A DNA stretch of 64,000 nt from the NCBI RefSeq assembly GCF_927798175.1, contig NZ_CAKMMP010000003.1, positions 248,001-312,000 on the forward strand, written 5' to 3'. This document shows positions 45,442 through 53,994 of this stretch, one piece after another. Under the pieces are notes generated by a model, which was given only the letters and a program-made list of their open reading frames with translations, ran no database searches and was not told the origin of the DNA. Position 1 is the stretch's first letter. Every line of letters starts with the position of its first letter. The stretch comes from Paenibacillus sp. JJ-223 (GTDB lineage Bacteria; Bacillota; Bacilli; Paenibacillales; Paenibacillaceae). The position numbers and the translations under genes are program-made.

Positions 45442-47046
45442 TTATTTTCCGTAGGCTTCATTCACGGCCTTGGTAGCCTCGTCACCGCCAGCTGCTCTCC
45501 AGTTCTGGACGAGCACATCGAAATAGTCAATGCTTTCCGTACCCATGATGATCTTGGTAAACCCTTCCGTCAAAAGGTCATCCAGAGTTGTGCCGTAACT
45601 TGCCAGCACTTCGGGGGTTACTCCCCACAGTGCCGTCTTAATGTAGTTTTGGTCGTCCAGGACTTTCTTGGCAAGACCGTACGCGTTCTTTGGAGCACCT
45701 TGCTGCAAATAATCGCCGACGGCTCCTGGCGTTGCATTCTTCATGAACTCGACGCTATTGTTATATTTCTGCCACATGCCCGAAGTGGTTAGGCCGCTGC
45801 TGTCTCCGGATTGAAGTGCCGCGGATACGGCCTCGTATTGCTCGTAGTCGGAGTTCGGGTTGAGCACACGGAAGGCACCGACGACATGAGCGATATCGTT
45901 GTCCAGTAGGGCGGATAACGTTTCCTTGGATTCCTTGCCCTGACCTTCATCGACGATATAGGCATAATCGTTCAAGATGTCGATGACCTCTTTTGGATTC
46001 GCGAAGCCTTTTTTCATGACCACATAATTGTTATTTGCAAAGAAAATCGATTGTTTGGCTTCTTTTCCGTCGACGGTAGGAATGGTATAAGGGTAAAAGA
46101 TGGCGTCCTTGCCCAAATTGGCCACCGTATCTACACCAGGATTGTACCCCCACCATTGATAATACGGCTGCATGCCAACCTTGCCGGCGACGATATCTGC
46201 GTTCATGGCGTTGAAGTCTTTGATCGCGAATTCCGGATCGATAATGCCGAGTTTGTACCATTCTGCCCATTCGGCTAACGCCGCTTTCATTTCAGGTTGG
46301 ATCGAACCGTATACCAAGCTCCCGCTCTGGTCTTCGATCCACAGATCCGGATGGGCGTTCCAGCCAATGGCGAGCAAGTTAAGGTAATCCAACGATTGGT
46401 CAACCGCCATGCCATACCCGCCGTGTTTCTCCATCAATTTCAGCGCAATGTTTTTGACGTCGTCCATATTTTTCGGATCTTCCAAACCAAGTTCTTCTTT
46501 CCAATCATTCCGTATCCAGATAAAGTCGGGCTGTTCGATCAATCCCCAGTGCATTTGCGGGATTCCATATAACTTGCCGTCCTTTTTCCCCGACTCGAAA
46601 CTGTCAGCATCCGCCTCCATATACCCTTTAAGACGTTCCGAAGCATTTTGCTCAAAGACATCCGTAAGATCCATGATCATATCCGCTTCAATTAACTGCT
46701 GCAGTTGGGATGGATTAACTCTGAATACATCGGGCAGATCGTTCGAGGAAATGGCCAAGTTCAATTTGGTATTATACTCATCGCTCACCCAGTCTGTTTT
46801 GACTTCAACACCCAGTTTCTCTTTGTATCGCCGGATCCAAACATTGTTGGTAATATCATCGCCCTTCGGATACTTTGCGGACGTGTACTCGGAGGTTACC
46901 GTGTGAATGGTTACCGTTCCTGATTCAGCGTTACCCGAGTCCGAACTTGTCGGATTTTTGCCGGTGCTGCCGTCATTACTGCACGCGGTCATAAGAATGG
47001 TGGACATGCATAAAGTCAAAATCAAGGATTTCGTTTTCTTGGCCAT
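45442..47046 (-). CDS. Sugar-binding lipoprotein of the second CUT1 transporter
   Basis: A 534-residue lipoprotein with lipobox MTAC (residues 19-22) and a two-lobed extracellular binding fold. It heads the operon and is followed after about 90 bases by the permeases. The nearby YesN/YesM pair is oriented toward it, and the GH26 mannanase lies 7 kb away, so mannan oligosaccharides are a possible ligand, but this is inference. Confidence 0.9.
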   Translation of the reverse strand: MAKKTKSLILTLCMSTILMTACSNDGSTGKNPTSSDSGNAESGTVTIHTVTSEYTSAKYPKGDDITNNVWIRRYKEKLGVEVKTDWVSDEYNTKLNLAISSNDLPDVFRVNPSQLQQLIEADMIMDLTDVFEQNASERLKGYMEADADSFESGKKDGKLYGIPQMHWGLIEQPDFIWIRNDWKEELGLEDPKNMDDVKNIALKLMEKHGGYGMAVDQSLDYLNLLAIGWNAHPDLWIEDQSGSLVYGSIQPEMKAALAEWAEWYKLGIIDPEFAIKDFNAMNADIVAGKVGMQPYYQWWGYNPGVDTVANLGKDAIFYPYTIPTVDGKEAKQSIFFANNNYVVMKKGFANPKEVIDILNDYAYIVDEGQGKESKETLSALLDNDIAHVVGAFRVLNPNSDYEQYEAVSAALQSGDSSGLTTSGMWQKYNNSVEFMKNATPGAVGDYLQQGAPKNAYGLAKKVLDDQNYIKTALWGVTPEVLASYGTTLDDLLTEGFTKIIMGTESIDYFDVLVQNWRAAGGDEATKAVNEAYGK

Positions 47047-47390
47047 GCTCGTTCCCCCTATGAAATGATTTCAGTGAAGACTTGCTTGAACACATTGTAA
47101 AGGTGGAAGGGACAGAGTGGTATAAAAGTTATTGACGGATATCCACAACTTTTTTTACCTGTTGATCTGACGTGGAACAATACAAATAGGGGAGCATGCA
47201 CTTTTTTTACTTTTTCCATACTTTTCTTTACGGACTACACTTGTGTGTATGTATAAAAACAAGCTCCAATCCCCAATTGGGGACAAGAACTTGTTTCAAT
47301 GATATAAGCCAAAATAGAACAAACACACGTTAAACGGAAAGGCAGTACCAATCTGGAGAAGCGAAGCGTTCGCCTTTACCGATGGAAATT
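47047..47390. other. Intergenic region: upstream of the ABC operon and end of the MATE gene
   Basis: The right half holds nested palindromes (AAACAAG at 47257-47263 with CTTGTTT at 47290-47296, and CCCCAATTGGGG at 47271-47282), possibly the terminator of the minus-strand MATE gene. The left half is AT-rich and should contain the ABC operon promoter, which I could not place. Confidence 0.45.
47297..47375. repeat. Dispersed intergenic repeat, copy B
   Basis: CAATGATATAA, ACACACGTTAAACGGAAAGG and ATCTGGAGAAGCGAAGCG lie in this order. The first two blocks recur at 49624-49668 and the last at 735-775. Copies B and C have the same orientation and flank the MATE/TetR pair. Confidence 0.55.
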
Positions 47391-48764
47391 TTACTGCGCA
47401 ATAGCTTCAAATTCCGGCTGCAATTTGTTTCGCAGAAGAAACATCATGATCGCACCCACAAGGAATGCCACAGCATCGGCAATGACGAGCGACCAGACCA
47501 CGCCGTGGAAACCGTTCATATGATTGGCGATATAGAGCACCGGAATCAAGGTAACGCCTTGAATAATGGACATGATAAATGCGGCGGTTCCTTGTGCTGT
47601 TGCCTGGAAAATACCCGTGAACAGCGTCGTCATTCCTGAGATGAACAGGGATAAAAACGTTACGTGAAGAATGTAGCTGCCCATTTCAATGAGCTGCGGA
47701 TCACTCGTAAACAACCCGATTAAATGATCGGAGATCAGATAAACGATGACGCCGAAGCCGACGGCTAACGCAACCATGGTTTTGATCGTAAATCCGATCG
47801 TTTGTTTCATCCGCAGTTTATTCGCCGTAAAAGTGAAAGCGATGAGCGGCACGACTCCCTCGCATAAACCCATCAAAATAAACTCGGGGAATTGCAGCAA
47901 ACGTGATGATATTCCGTACCCCGCCACGGCTTGATCCCCATAATCGGCAAGAAAATGGTTGAGCACGAGTGACATCGCACCCAGGAAGATACTCATAATA
48001 AACACGGGAACGCCGATTTTGAGCACATTGCCGAGAATGTCCTTGCTGACCTTGAACCATTTGGCCGAGATGGTCAGGAAACGGCTTTTTGTTCCCATAT
48101 GGAAGGCGTAGAACGCACTCGCAACCAGGTTGGAGATGACCGTGGCCGATGCCACGCCGATGATGCCCCAATGAAAGACGTAGATGACCACGGCATCCAG
48201 AATGATATTTACGACCACGCTAAGGATCATCCCAGCCATTGATGTGATGGCTGCTCCCTCCGAGCGCACGATATTTTCCAGCGTGAAAAATAAAATCACG
48301 AAGGGTGAGCCGATGAGCATCACGGTGACATATTGTTTCGTGAATTCAAAAGCTTCCGGCGTTGCTCCCAAACCATGAACGATCGGATCGATTAACGGAA
48401 GGCCGACGGCCATCACGATCAAACCGAGAACTAAACTGCTATAAAAGGCAAAGGAAGACACATGTTTTACGTCATCATACTTGTGTTCACCCAATAGACG
48501 GGAGATGAAGGTACCGCTGCCCATGCCAATCAAGCTGCCTAATGCCATAATGGCGGCGAATAAAGGCAAGGTAAGCGCAAGGGCGGTTAACATGGCCGTA
48601 TTGCCCAGCGTCCCCAGGAAATAGGCATTCAAGATGGAGTATATGACATTCATTGATGTGCCGAGCATCATGGGAATCGCAAAATGAGCTACGGCTTTGG
48701 TGATCGGTGCTTTTTCAAAGTAATGGAGATGTTCTGCATCCATGCGGATCACTACTTTCTTCAT
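47391..48764 (-). CDS. MATE-family multidrug efflux transporter
   Basis: A 457-residue antiporter with 12 predicted helices and typical motifs (AIPMMLGTSMNVIYSILNAYF; GISSRLLQFPEFILMGLCEG). MATE proteins export cationic drugs using sodium or protons. It is divergent from a TetR gene; the spacer holds three operator-like palindromes and overlapping promoters. The start at 48764 has a weak ribosome binding site, and the ATG at 48743 is an alternative. Confidence 0.9.
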   Translation of the reverse strand: MKKVVIRMDAEHLHYFEKAPITKAVAHFAIPMMLGTSMNVIYSILNAYFLGTLGNTAMLTALALTLPLFAAIMALGSLIGMGSGTFISRLLGEHKYDDVKHVSSFAFYSSLVLGLIVMAVGLPLIDPIVHGLGATPEAFEFTKQYVTVMLIGSPFVILFFTLENIVRSEGAAITSMAGMILSVVVNIILDAVVIYVFHWGIIGVASATVISNLVASAFYAFHMGTKSRFLTISAKWFKVSKDILGNVLKIGVPVFIMSIFLGAMSLVLNHFLADYGDQAVAGYGISSRLLQFPEFILMGLCEGVVPLIAFTFTANKLRMKQTIGFTIKTMVALAVGFGVIVYLISDHLIGLFTSDPQLIEMGSYILHVTFLSLFISGMTTLFTGIFQATAQGTAAFIMSIIQGVTLIPVLYIANHMNGFHGVVWSLVIADAVAFLVGAIMMFLLRNKLQPEFEAIAQ

Positions 48765-48783
48765 GTATTTTGTTCTTATGGCA

Positions 48784-48867
48784 ATCTAACAGTGTTAGAT
48801 TGTACCTTACGGTGTAAGATGATATCATGAACGTATGAAGCTGTAAAGTAAAACTTACACTGTTAGA
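48784..48867. promoter_or_regulatory. MATE/TetR divergent control region with three operators
   Basis: Three palindromes share one consensus: TCTAACAGTGTTAGA (48785-48799), CCTTACGGTGTAAGA (48805-48819) and ACTTACACTGTTAGA (48853-48867). The plus promoter is TTGTAC (48800) - 17 bp - TATCAT (48823). The minus promoter is TTTACA (48847-48842) - 17 bp - TATCAT (48824-48819). The two -10 boxes overlap in ATGATATCAT. Confidence 0.8.
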
Positions 48868-48885
48868 TAAAAGGGCGGGTAATGG

Positions 48886-49569
48886 ATGAAAAAACAACAG
48901 CCTCAAATCTCGGAAGATAAAATATTGGAAGCTTCGTGGGCGCTTCTGGGGGAGGAGGGCATCGAGAAATTCAGCATGCGACGATTGGCCGACCGTTTGG
49001 GAATACAGGCTCCGTCCATATACTGGTACTTTAAGAGCAAGCAGAATCTCTACCAACGTCTGGCCAACCAGATATCGAAACTCATTCTGGAGGAGTTCCA
49101 CTCCGATGGGGATTGGAAAGAGCAGATGGAGGGAATTGCCGTCACGATACGAAATGTGCTCAGCCGGTATCCCTGCTCCACACAGCTCATGATGATGACG
49201 CTGCCTCATGAGCCGGACATGATCCGATTCACCAACAGGATGCTGCTCTGCATCGAATCGACGCCACTTGAGCAGGAGCAGAAATTGCAAGCCGTGATTA
49301 CGCTTACGAACTATGTGTTCTACTTCGTTCTGGATGATTATCAGCATCAGCGCAATATTACCGTGATGCTGGAGGACGAGGGAGTTGTGCCGGGCGGGCA
49401 GATGACCGCTCTTCTGGACTCGATGAGCGAAGCGGAAGCGGGATTGTTCCGTGGGATGTACAAGAGCGGGCTGTTTGAGGTGATGGGGACCGATCAGGCG
49501 TTTGAATTCGGCCTGAAGCTGATTCTGCTGGGAATTGAGCAGGTGATTAAGGAGCATGAAAAGAAATAG
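48886..49569 (+). CDS. TetR-family repressor of the MATE gene
   Basis: A 227-residue regulator with the TetR helix-turn-helix (FSMRRLADRLGIQAPSIYWYFKSKQNLYQRL) and a helical ligand-binding domain of the TetR_C type. Three palindromes in the shared promoter region point to autorepression and control of the efflux gene. Confidence 0.92.
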   Translation: MKKQQPQISEDKILEASWALLGEEGIEKFSMRRLADRLGIQAPSIYWYFKSKQNLYQRLANQISKLILEEFHSDGDWKEQMEGIAVTIRNVLSRYPCSTQLMMMTLPHEPDMIRFTNRMLLCIESTPLEQEQKLQAVITLTNYVFYFVLDDYQHQRNITVMLEDEGVVPGGQMTALLDSMSEAEAGLFRGMYKSGLFEVMGTDQAFEFGLKLILLGIEQVIKEHEKK

Positions 49570-49578
49570 AACGTAAAA

Positions 49579-49612
49579 AACCGCTCATCCGGCGATCGGA
49601 TGGGCGGTTGTT
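49579..49612 (+). terminator. Terminator of the TetR gene
   Basis: AACCGCTCATCCG pairs with CGGATGGGCGGTT around GCGAT, followed by GTTATG. Confidence 0.8.
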
Positions 49613-49623
49613 ATGAAATTTTG

Positions 49624-49678
49624 CAATGATATAATCCGCAAGAAACATACACACGTTAACGGAAAGGCAAGTCGGAAC
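49624..49678. repeat. Dispersed intergenic repeat, copy C
   Basis: CAATGATATAATCC and ACACACGTTAACGGAAAGGCA match copy B at 47297 with few differences, in the same orientation. The right part diverges. Confidence 0.5.
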
Positions 49679-49692
49679 CGGCTGCAGTTTCT

Positions 49693-50940
49693 TTAAATCA
49701 TAAGATCATCAACGGTTTTTAACAAGATGGAGGCGTTATGCCCGCCAAACCCAAAGGAATTTGACATACCGATCTTCAAATTTGCCGTTCTGGCGCGATT
49801 CGGAACATAATCCAAGTCGCATTCGGAATCTGGCGATTCCAGGTTAATCGTCGGCGGGATGACACCCTGTTGCAAGGTTTTTACGAGGGCAATGGCTTCT
49901 ACCGCCCCCGAAGCGCCAAACATATGGCCTGTCATCGATTTATTTGCAGTCACGGGGATGTGATAAGCCTGTTTGCCAAAAACCTGTTTTAATGCTGCTG
50001 TTTCAGAGCGGTCTCCAACCACTGTACTCGTTGCGTGGGCACTGATGACATCTACCTGCTCGGGGGAAAGCTGTGCTTCCGACAAAGCAGAACTCATCGC
50101 TCTTGCTGCACCTTCGCCGTCCGGCGGCGTAGCAACCATGTGATAGGCATCTGAACTAGCTCCATAACCGATGACTTCCGCAAGGATATTGGCCTTTCTT
50201 CGCAGAGCATGCGTGAGTGATTCGATAATCAGGATGCCGGAGCCTTCTGCCATCACAAACCCATCACGACTGGCATCGAATGGACGGCTCGCCCGTTCCG
50301 GTTCCGTATTTCGCGTGGACAATGCGGTTGCATTGGCAAAACTGGCCAAAGCAATATCGGTCACGGCCGCTTCCGCTCCACCTGCGATAATGACGTCCGA
50401 ACGTCCGGATTGGATATTGTAAAAGGCTTCCCCGATCGCGGTATTTCCAATCGAACACGCGGTTACAGGCGACATGGTGGAGCCTTTCGCTCCGTATCGA
50501 ATGCTGATGAATGCCGCCGCCATATTTGAAATCATCATGGGCACAAGGGTGGGGCTAATTCGCCCCGGTCCCCGCTGTTTAAGGACATGGCTTTGATCCA
50601 TCAACGTTTGAATTCCTCCGACGCCTGATCCAACATAGACGCCCATTCGATTTCTATCCACCGTATCCAGATCCAGACCCGAATGCTGTATGGCTTCTTC
50701 CGCAGCTGCAAGGGCGAATTGACAGAATCGATCCATTTTGCGGGCTTCTTTGATGCCAAAGAGCAACGTTGGATCAAAATCACGAACGACACCGGCAATC
50801 TTCACTTTATGATCGGATGAATCCAATATATCCAATGCAGAAATCCCCGATTTACCCTTAATAAGATTAGACCAAAATTGTTCTACATTGTTGCCGAGAG
50901 GGGAGATTACGCCCATTCCTGTAATTACGACTCTTTCCAT
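49693..50940 (-). CDS. Beta-ketoacyl-ACP synthase II (FabF-like, probably an extra copy)
   Basis: A 415-residue condensing enzyme of fatty-acid elongation. The active-site cysteine is in TACSIGNTAIGEAF, the first histidine in AHATSTVVGD, and the lysine/second histidine in NKSMTGHMFGASG. The C-terminus GMSNSFGFGGHNASIL is typical. The usual HGTSTP region reads HATSTV. No fab genes are nearby, and it is divergent from an XRE regulator, so this is likely a regulated accessory FabF rather than the housekeeping copy (inference). Confidence 0.92.
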   Translation of the reverse strand: MERVVITGMGVISPLGNNVEQFWSNLIKGKSGISALDILDSSDHKVKIAGVVRDFDPTLLFGIKEARKMDRFCQFALAAAEEAIQHSGLDLDTVDRNRMGVYVGSGVGGIQTLMDQSHVLKQRGPGRISPTLVPMMISNMAAAFISIRYGAKGSTMSPVTACSIGNTAIGEAFYNIQSGRSDVIIAGGAEAAVTDIALASFANATALSTRNTEPERASRPFDASRDGFVMAEGSGILIIESLTHALRRKANILAEVIGYGASSDAYHMVATPPDGEGAARAMSSALSEAQLSPEQVDVISAHATSTVVGDRSETAALKQVFGKQAYHIPVTANKSMTGHMFGASGAVEAIALVKTLQQGVIPPTINLESPDSECDLDYVPNRARTANLKIGMSNSFGFGGHNASILLKTVDDLMI

Positions 50941-51082
50941 AAATCAGATCCTCCTGAACGCAAATAAATTTGTGATTTACGGATATCATGTCATGGTGTG
51001 TATCCTATTACAAGTTGTAGTTTATCCTAGTATAATTACTACTATCATCATTTCCGTATAAAAGCGTACAAGGAGGCCAGTA

Positions 51083-51910
51083 ATGAATCGTCAAGTCAGA
51101 CTGCAGGAACTATCGACATTTTTAAAAGCGAAACGTGCCCGGATTTCTCCCGAATCCGCAGGTTTTCCGGAAGGTCAGCGAAGAAGAACGCCAGGGCTGC
51201 GAAGAGAGGAAGTCGCCCAACTGGCAGGGGTAAGCACGACGTGGTATACCTGGCTTGAACAAGGGCGAGAGATCAAGGTTTCTTCTTCCGTGCTGGACAG
51301 TGTGGCTAATGCGCTCCAATTAACAGCAGATGAGCGGAGATATGTATACTCCTTATCTTTGGAGGCGGGGAGTACAGCTTCTTCTCCCATGAAAGAACGG
51401 CCGCCAATCGTAAGTCCTTCTTTGGAAAAAATCATTACGGAGTTAAGCTATTGTCCGGCCATCATTTCGGATCGAAAGTGTCGAATTGTAGGATGGAATC
51501 GGGCCGCCGCCTATGTATTTCTGGACTTTGATCAGCTTCCCGATGAAGAACGGAATATGATATCCTTGCTGTTCTCCCGCCGGGAATTTAAACGTTTGGC
51601 CGTGAATTGGGAGCAATTTGCCAATGAATTTCTTGCGATGTTTCGTTCGTATTATGGCCAGCATGTTGAAGATGAGTGGTATGAACAGTTTCTGAATAAC
51701 ATGAAAGAGCGTCATCCCGAATTCGATGAAATGTGGAAGCAGAGCCCTGTCAATTATGCCCCGGATGTGCACCTGGAGTTCAGGCATGCCAAAGCAGGAA
51801 AAATGATATTTGAGCTTACGTCCCTTCAAGTGTACGGTGAACATGATTTGCGCTGCAGCATTTACACGCCTGACAAAAAAACGGAAGAAAAATTGATCAG
51901 CATGATGTAA
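51083..51910 (+). CDS. XRE-family regulator with MmyB-like ligand domain
   Basis: A 275-residue regulator. The N-terminal helix-turn-helix (TPGLRREEVAQLAGVSTTWYTWLEQGR) and the C-terminal PAS-like MmyB domain (PAIISDRKCRIVGWNRAAAYVF) define the family. The MmyB domain binds fatty-acid-like ligands in known relatives, which fits control of the divergent FabF gene. The start follows AAGGAGG. Confidence 0.9.
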   Translation: MNRQVRLQELSTFLKAKRARISPESAGFPEGQRRRTPGLRREEVAQLAGVSTTWYTWLEQGREIKVSSSVLDSVANALQLTADERRYVYSLSLEAGSTASSPMKERPPIVSPSLEKIITELSYCPAIISDRKCRIVGWNRAAAYVFLDFDQLPDEERNMISLLFSRREFKRLAVNWEQFANEFLAMFRSYYGQHVEDEWYEQFLNNMKERHPEFDEMWKQSPVNYAPDVHLEFRHAKAGKMIFELTSLQVYGEHDLRCSIYTPDKKTEEKLISMM

Positions 51911-51933
51911 GAGAGAGCTTCGTGATTCCATTG

Positions 51934-51960
51934 AAAGTCGCTAATTTAGCGGCTTTTTTT
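51934..51960 (+). terminator. Terminator of the XRE regulator gene
   Basis: AAAGTCGCTAA pairs with TTAGCGGCTTT (one wobble), with a run of T. Confidence 0.8.
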
Positions 51961-52012
51961 ACTGTGGTCGCGGCGTATTCTCGTTTAAAAGGACACCATG
52001 CTCATGGAGCAG

Positions 52013-52076
52013 TTGGACAGTAAGCTGGATTCGTTGTATAATAATCCCAAAATTTCTGTACGATACCGTACAGAAA
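52013..52076 (+). promoter_or_regulatory. Promoter and operator of the TetR-DUF3995 unit
   Basis: TTGGAC at 52013 and TATAAT at 52037 are 18 bp apart. Downstream, TTTCTGTACGAT (52053-52064) and ACCGTACAGAAA (52065-52076) form a palindrome with 11 of 12 matching pairs, placed near the start site and ending 15 bases before the TTG start. Confidence 0.7.
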
Positions 52077-52091
52077 AAGGAGAGGAACTTC

Positions 52092-52658
52092 TTGCCAAAG
52101 GTGCTAGTTACAGAAGAGCAATGGATCCAGCTCGGAATCGAGAAATTTTCGCAATCCGGGCTGGATGGCCTGGTCATCGAGAGAATGTCATCGGAATTGG
52201 GCTGCAGCAAGAGCAGTTTTTATTGGTACTTCAGAAATCGGAACGAGTATATCACCAAACTGGTGGAACGATGGGTCGAGCTATCGACCAATGAGGTCAT
52301 CCTTCAGTCCTCCTTGGCCATAAATCCGGAGGATCGATTAACTTATTTGCTCCAGCAAATGTTCTCTGCAACGGGTAAAGGTGACTTTTTGTTTTTCTTC
52401 CGAAAACTGGGAAGTAACCATGCAAACTTCCAAGAAATGCTGGAGAAGATTGAGCAAACAAGGATCGATTACGCTGTGCAAGTTTTAGAAAGCATGGGGA
52501 TGACGACCTTAAACGCCCGACAAAAAGCCTTTATCCTATACCACTATTATTTAGGCTGGTATGAGCGTTTCAAAAACAGACAGGTAGAAAAGGACGAATT
52601 GCAACAGCATATCGACACGCTGAAAGCTCAATTGTTGAGTTCATCTTTGGAGGGATGA
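52092..52658 (+). CDS. TetR-family regulator
   Basis: A 188-residue regulator starting at TTG after GGAGAGG. The helix-turn-helix is VIERMSSELGCSKSSFYWYFRNRNEY. The strong palindrome just upstream is its likely operator. It runs into the DUF3995 gene, whose ribosome binding site overlaps the TetR stop codon. Confidence 0.88.
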   Translation: MPKVLVTEEQWIQLGIEKFSQSGLDGLVIERMSSELGCSKSSFYWYFRNRNEYITKLVERWVELSTNEVILQSSLAINPEDRLTYLLQQMFSATGKGDFLFFFRKLGSNHANFQEMLEKIEQTRIDYAVQVLESMGMTTLNARQKAFILYHYYLGWYERFKNRQVEKDELQQHIDTLKAQLLSSSLEG

Positions 52659-52660
52659 CA

Positions 52661-53089
52661 ATGAATGTGATGGCATGGATGCTGGGAACGATTTTATTTT
52701 TACTCGGCGGTCTACATATCTATTGGATCGTAGGCGGGAAATTCGGAGCTTTGGCGGCTATTCCAAGCAATGGCTCGGAATTGTTGTTCAAACCGAAGAA
52801 AGCAGGCACGGCCTTTGTGGCAGGAGCATTAATTTTTTCAGGATACATTGCATTAGCTCTTGGGGAGGTTGTTCATACCTTCATTCTGGCAGAATGGATG
52901 GTTAGCACCGGCGGCTGGATCATCGCGCTCGTGTTTTTCATCAGAACGATTGGAGACTTTCATTGGGTCGGTTTCTTTAAAAAGAAAAAAGGAACGTTGT
53001 TTGCACATTGGGATACACGACTTTATTCCCCGCTATGTTTGTTCATCGCGATCCTTTGGGTGACTCTATTGATGAGATGGATGCCTTAG
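52661..53089 (+). CDS. DUF3995 membrane protein
   Basis: A 142-residue membrane protein with four predicted helices, beginning GGLHIYWIVGGKFG and including FIRTIGDFHWVGFFK, which mark DUF3995. Function is unknown. The ATG at 52661 is preferred over that at 52655, because GGAGGG at 52649-52654 is directly against the latter. It is co-transcribed with the TetR gene. Confidence 0.85.
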   Translation: MNVMAWMLGTILFLLGGLHIYWIVGGKFGALAAIPSNGSELLFKPKKAGTAFVAGALIFSGYIALALGEVVHTFILAEWMVSTGGWIIALVFFIRTIGDFHWVGFFKKKKGTLFAHWDTRLYSPLCLFIAILWVTLLMRWMP

Positions 53090-53260
53090 TCAGGTCAACA
53101 GCACAGTTTGTATACATTCCCCTTAAATTTCGCATAGAATAGAAAGGAAACCATCGACATCTTAAGAAAATTTCATTGTATGCCAGTGTCGGTATGGTAC
53201 ATGGATTATTAAAAAGGGACCGCGCATCATTGTTGGAGGTGGCTCACGTGAAGAGAAGGC

Positions 53261-53983
53261 ATGGTGTACCCCATGTTTAAATGGATGCTGAACTCCCGTT
53301 TAGTCAAGTTTGGTTTACTATTGATCGGACTCATCGTACTTTTTTATTCCTGGGAATCATTCCAGCATATTGATCTTAAAGGGTGGCTGTTGGAACCCAA
53401 GGAGTGGTGGATCGTTTGGGCCGTCCTGTGGGGACTGTCTCTCGTTAAATCCATCCTTTTTTTCTTGCCCATTCAACTGGTTTACGTTACTTCTGGAATA
53501 TATTTTCCTATGGAAACGGCAGCACTTCTTTGCCTGCTGGGCCTGGTGCTGGAGATGACGATCACTTATTTTATAGGCATCAAGGCTGGGAGAAAAACGG
53601 TTGCTCGCTTCATATCGAAGGAAAACAAATGGAGCAAATGGTTCAATACCTACAAACAACATGAATTCTCAGGCATGTTCTGGGCAAGGCTTACTCCGTT
53701 CTCGATTGAAGCAATCAGTTTATTGTTAGGAGCTGCCGGGGCGAAGTATAAACCGTACATCATCGCTTCCACGCTCGGTTCGCTGCCTAAAATTGTTTTC
53801 TTTGTCATGATCGGCTCAATCATCAGCCAGGGAGAGGTCGGTGCATCCCTGTTGACTTTTCTGCTCATGACATTGGGGTGGTGCATCGTCATCGCATTTT
53901 TGATCGGACGAAAGCAGATTGTTTGGAGAAAGCAAACCAAACAGAACACTTCAAATACGTTGAACAGTTACGATGGGAAGTAA
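53261..53983 (+). CDS. TVP38/TMEM64 (VTT-domain) family membrane protein
   Basis: A 240-residue protein with about six helices. The VTT motif region FWARLTPFSIEAISLLLGAAGAKYKPYIIASTLGSLPK is close to the consensus F.R..P..P...G...... of TVP38/DedA-type lipid scramblases, though FSIEA replaces the usual proline-rich part. The start is uncertain: the ATG at 53261 or at 53273. Confidence 0.8.
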   Translation: MVYPMFKWMLNSRLVKFGLLLIGLIVLFYSWESFQHIDLKGWLLEPKEWWIVWAVLWGLSLVKSILFFLPIQLVYVTSGIYFPMETAALLCLLGLVLEMTITYFIGIKAGRKTVARFISKENKWSKWFNTYKQHEFSGMFWARLTPFSIEAISLLLGAAGAKYKPYIIASTLGSLPKIVFFVMIGSIISQGEVGASLLTFLLMTLGWCIVIAFLIGRKQIVWRKQTKQNTSNTLNSYDGK

Positions 53984-53994
53984 CGGGGTTACGT

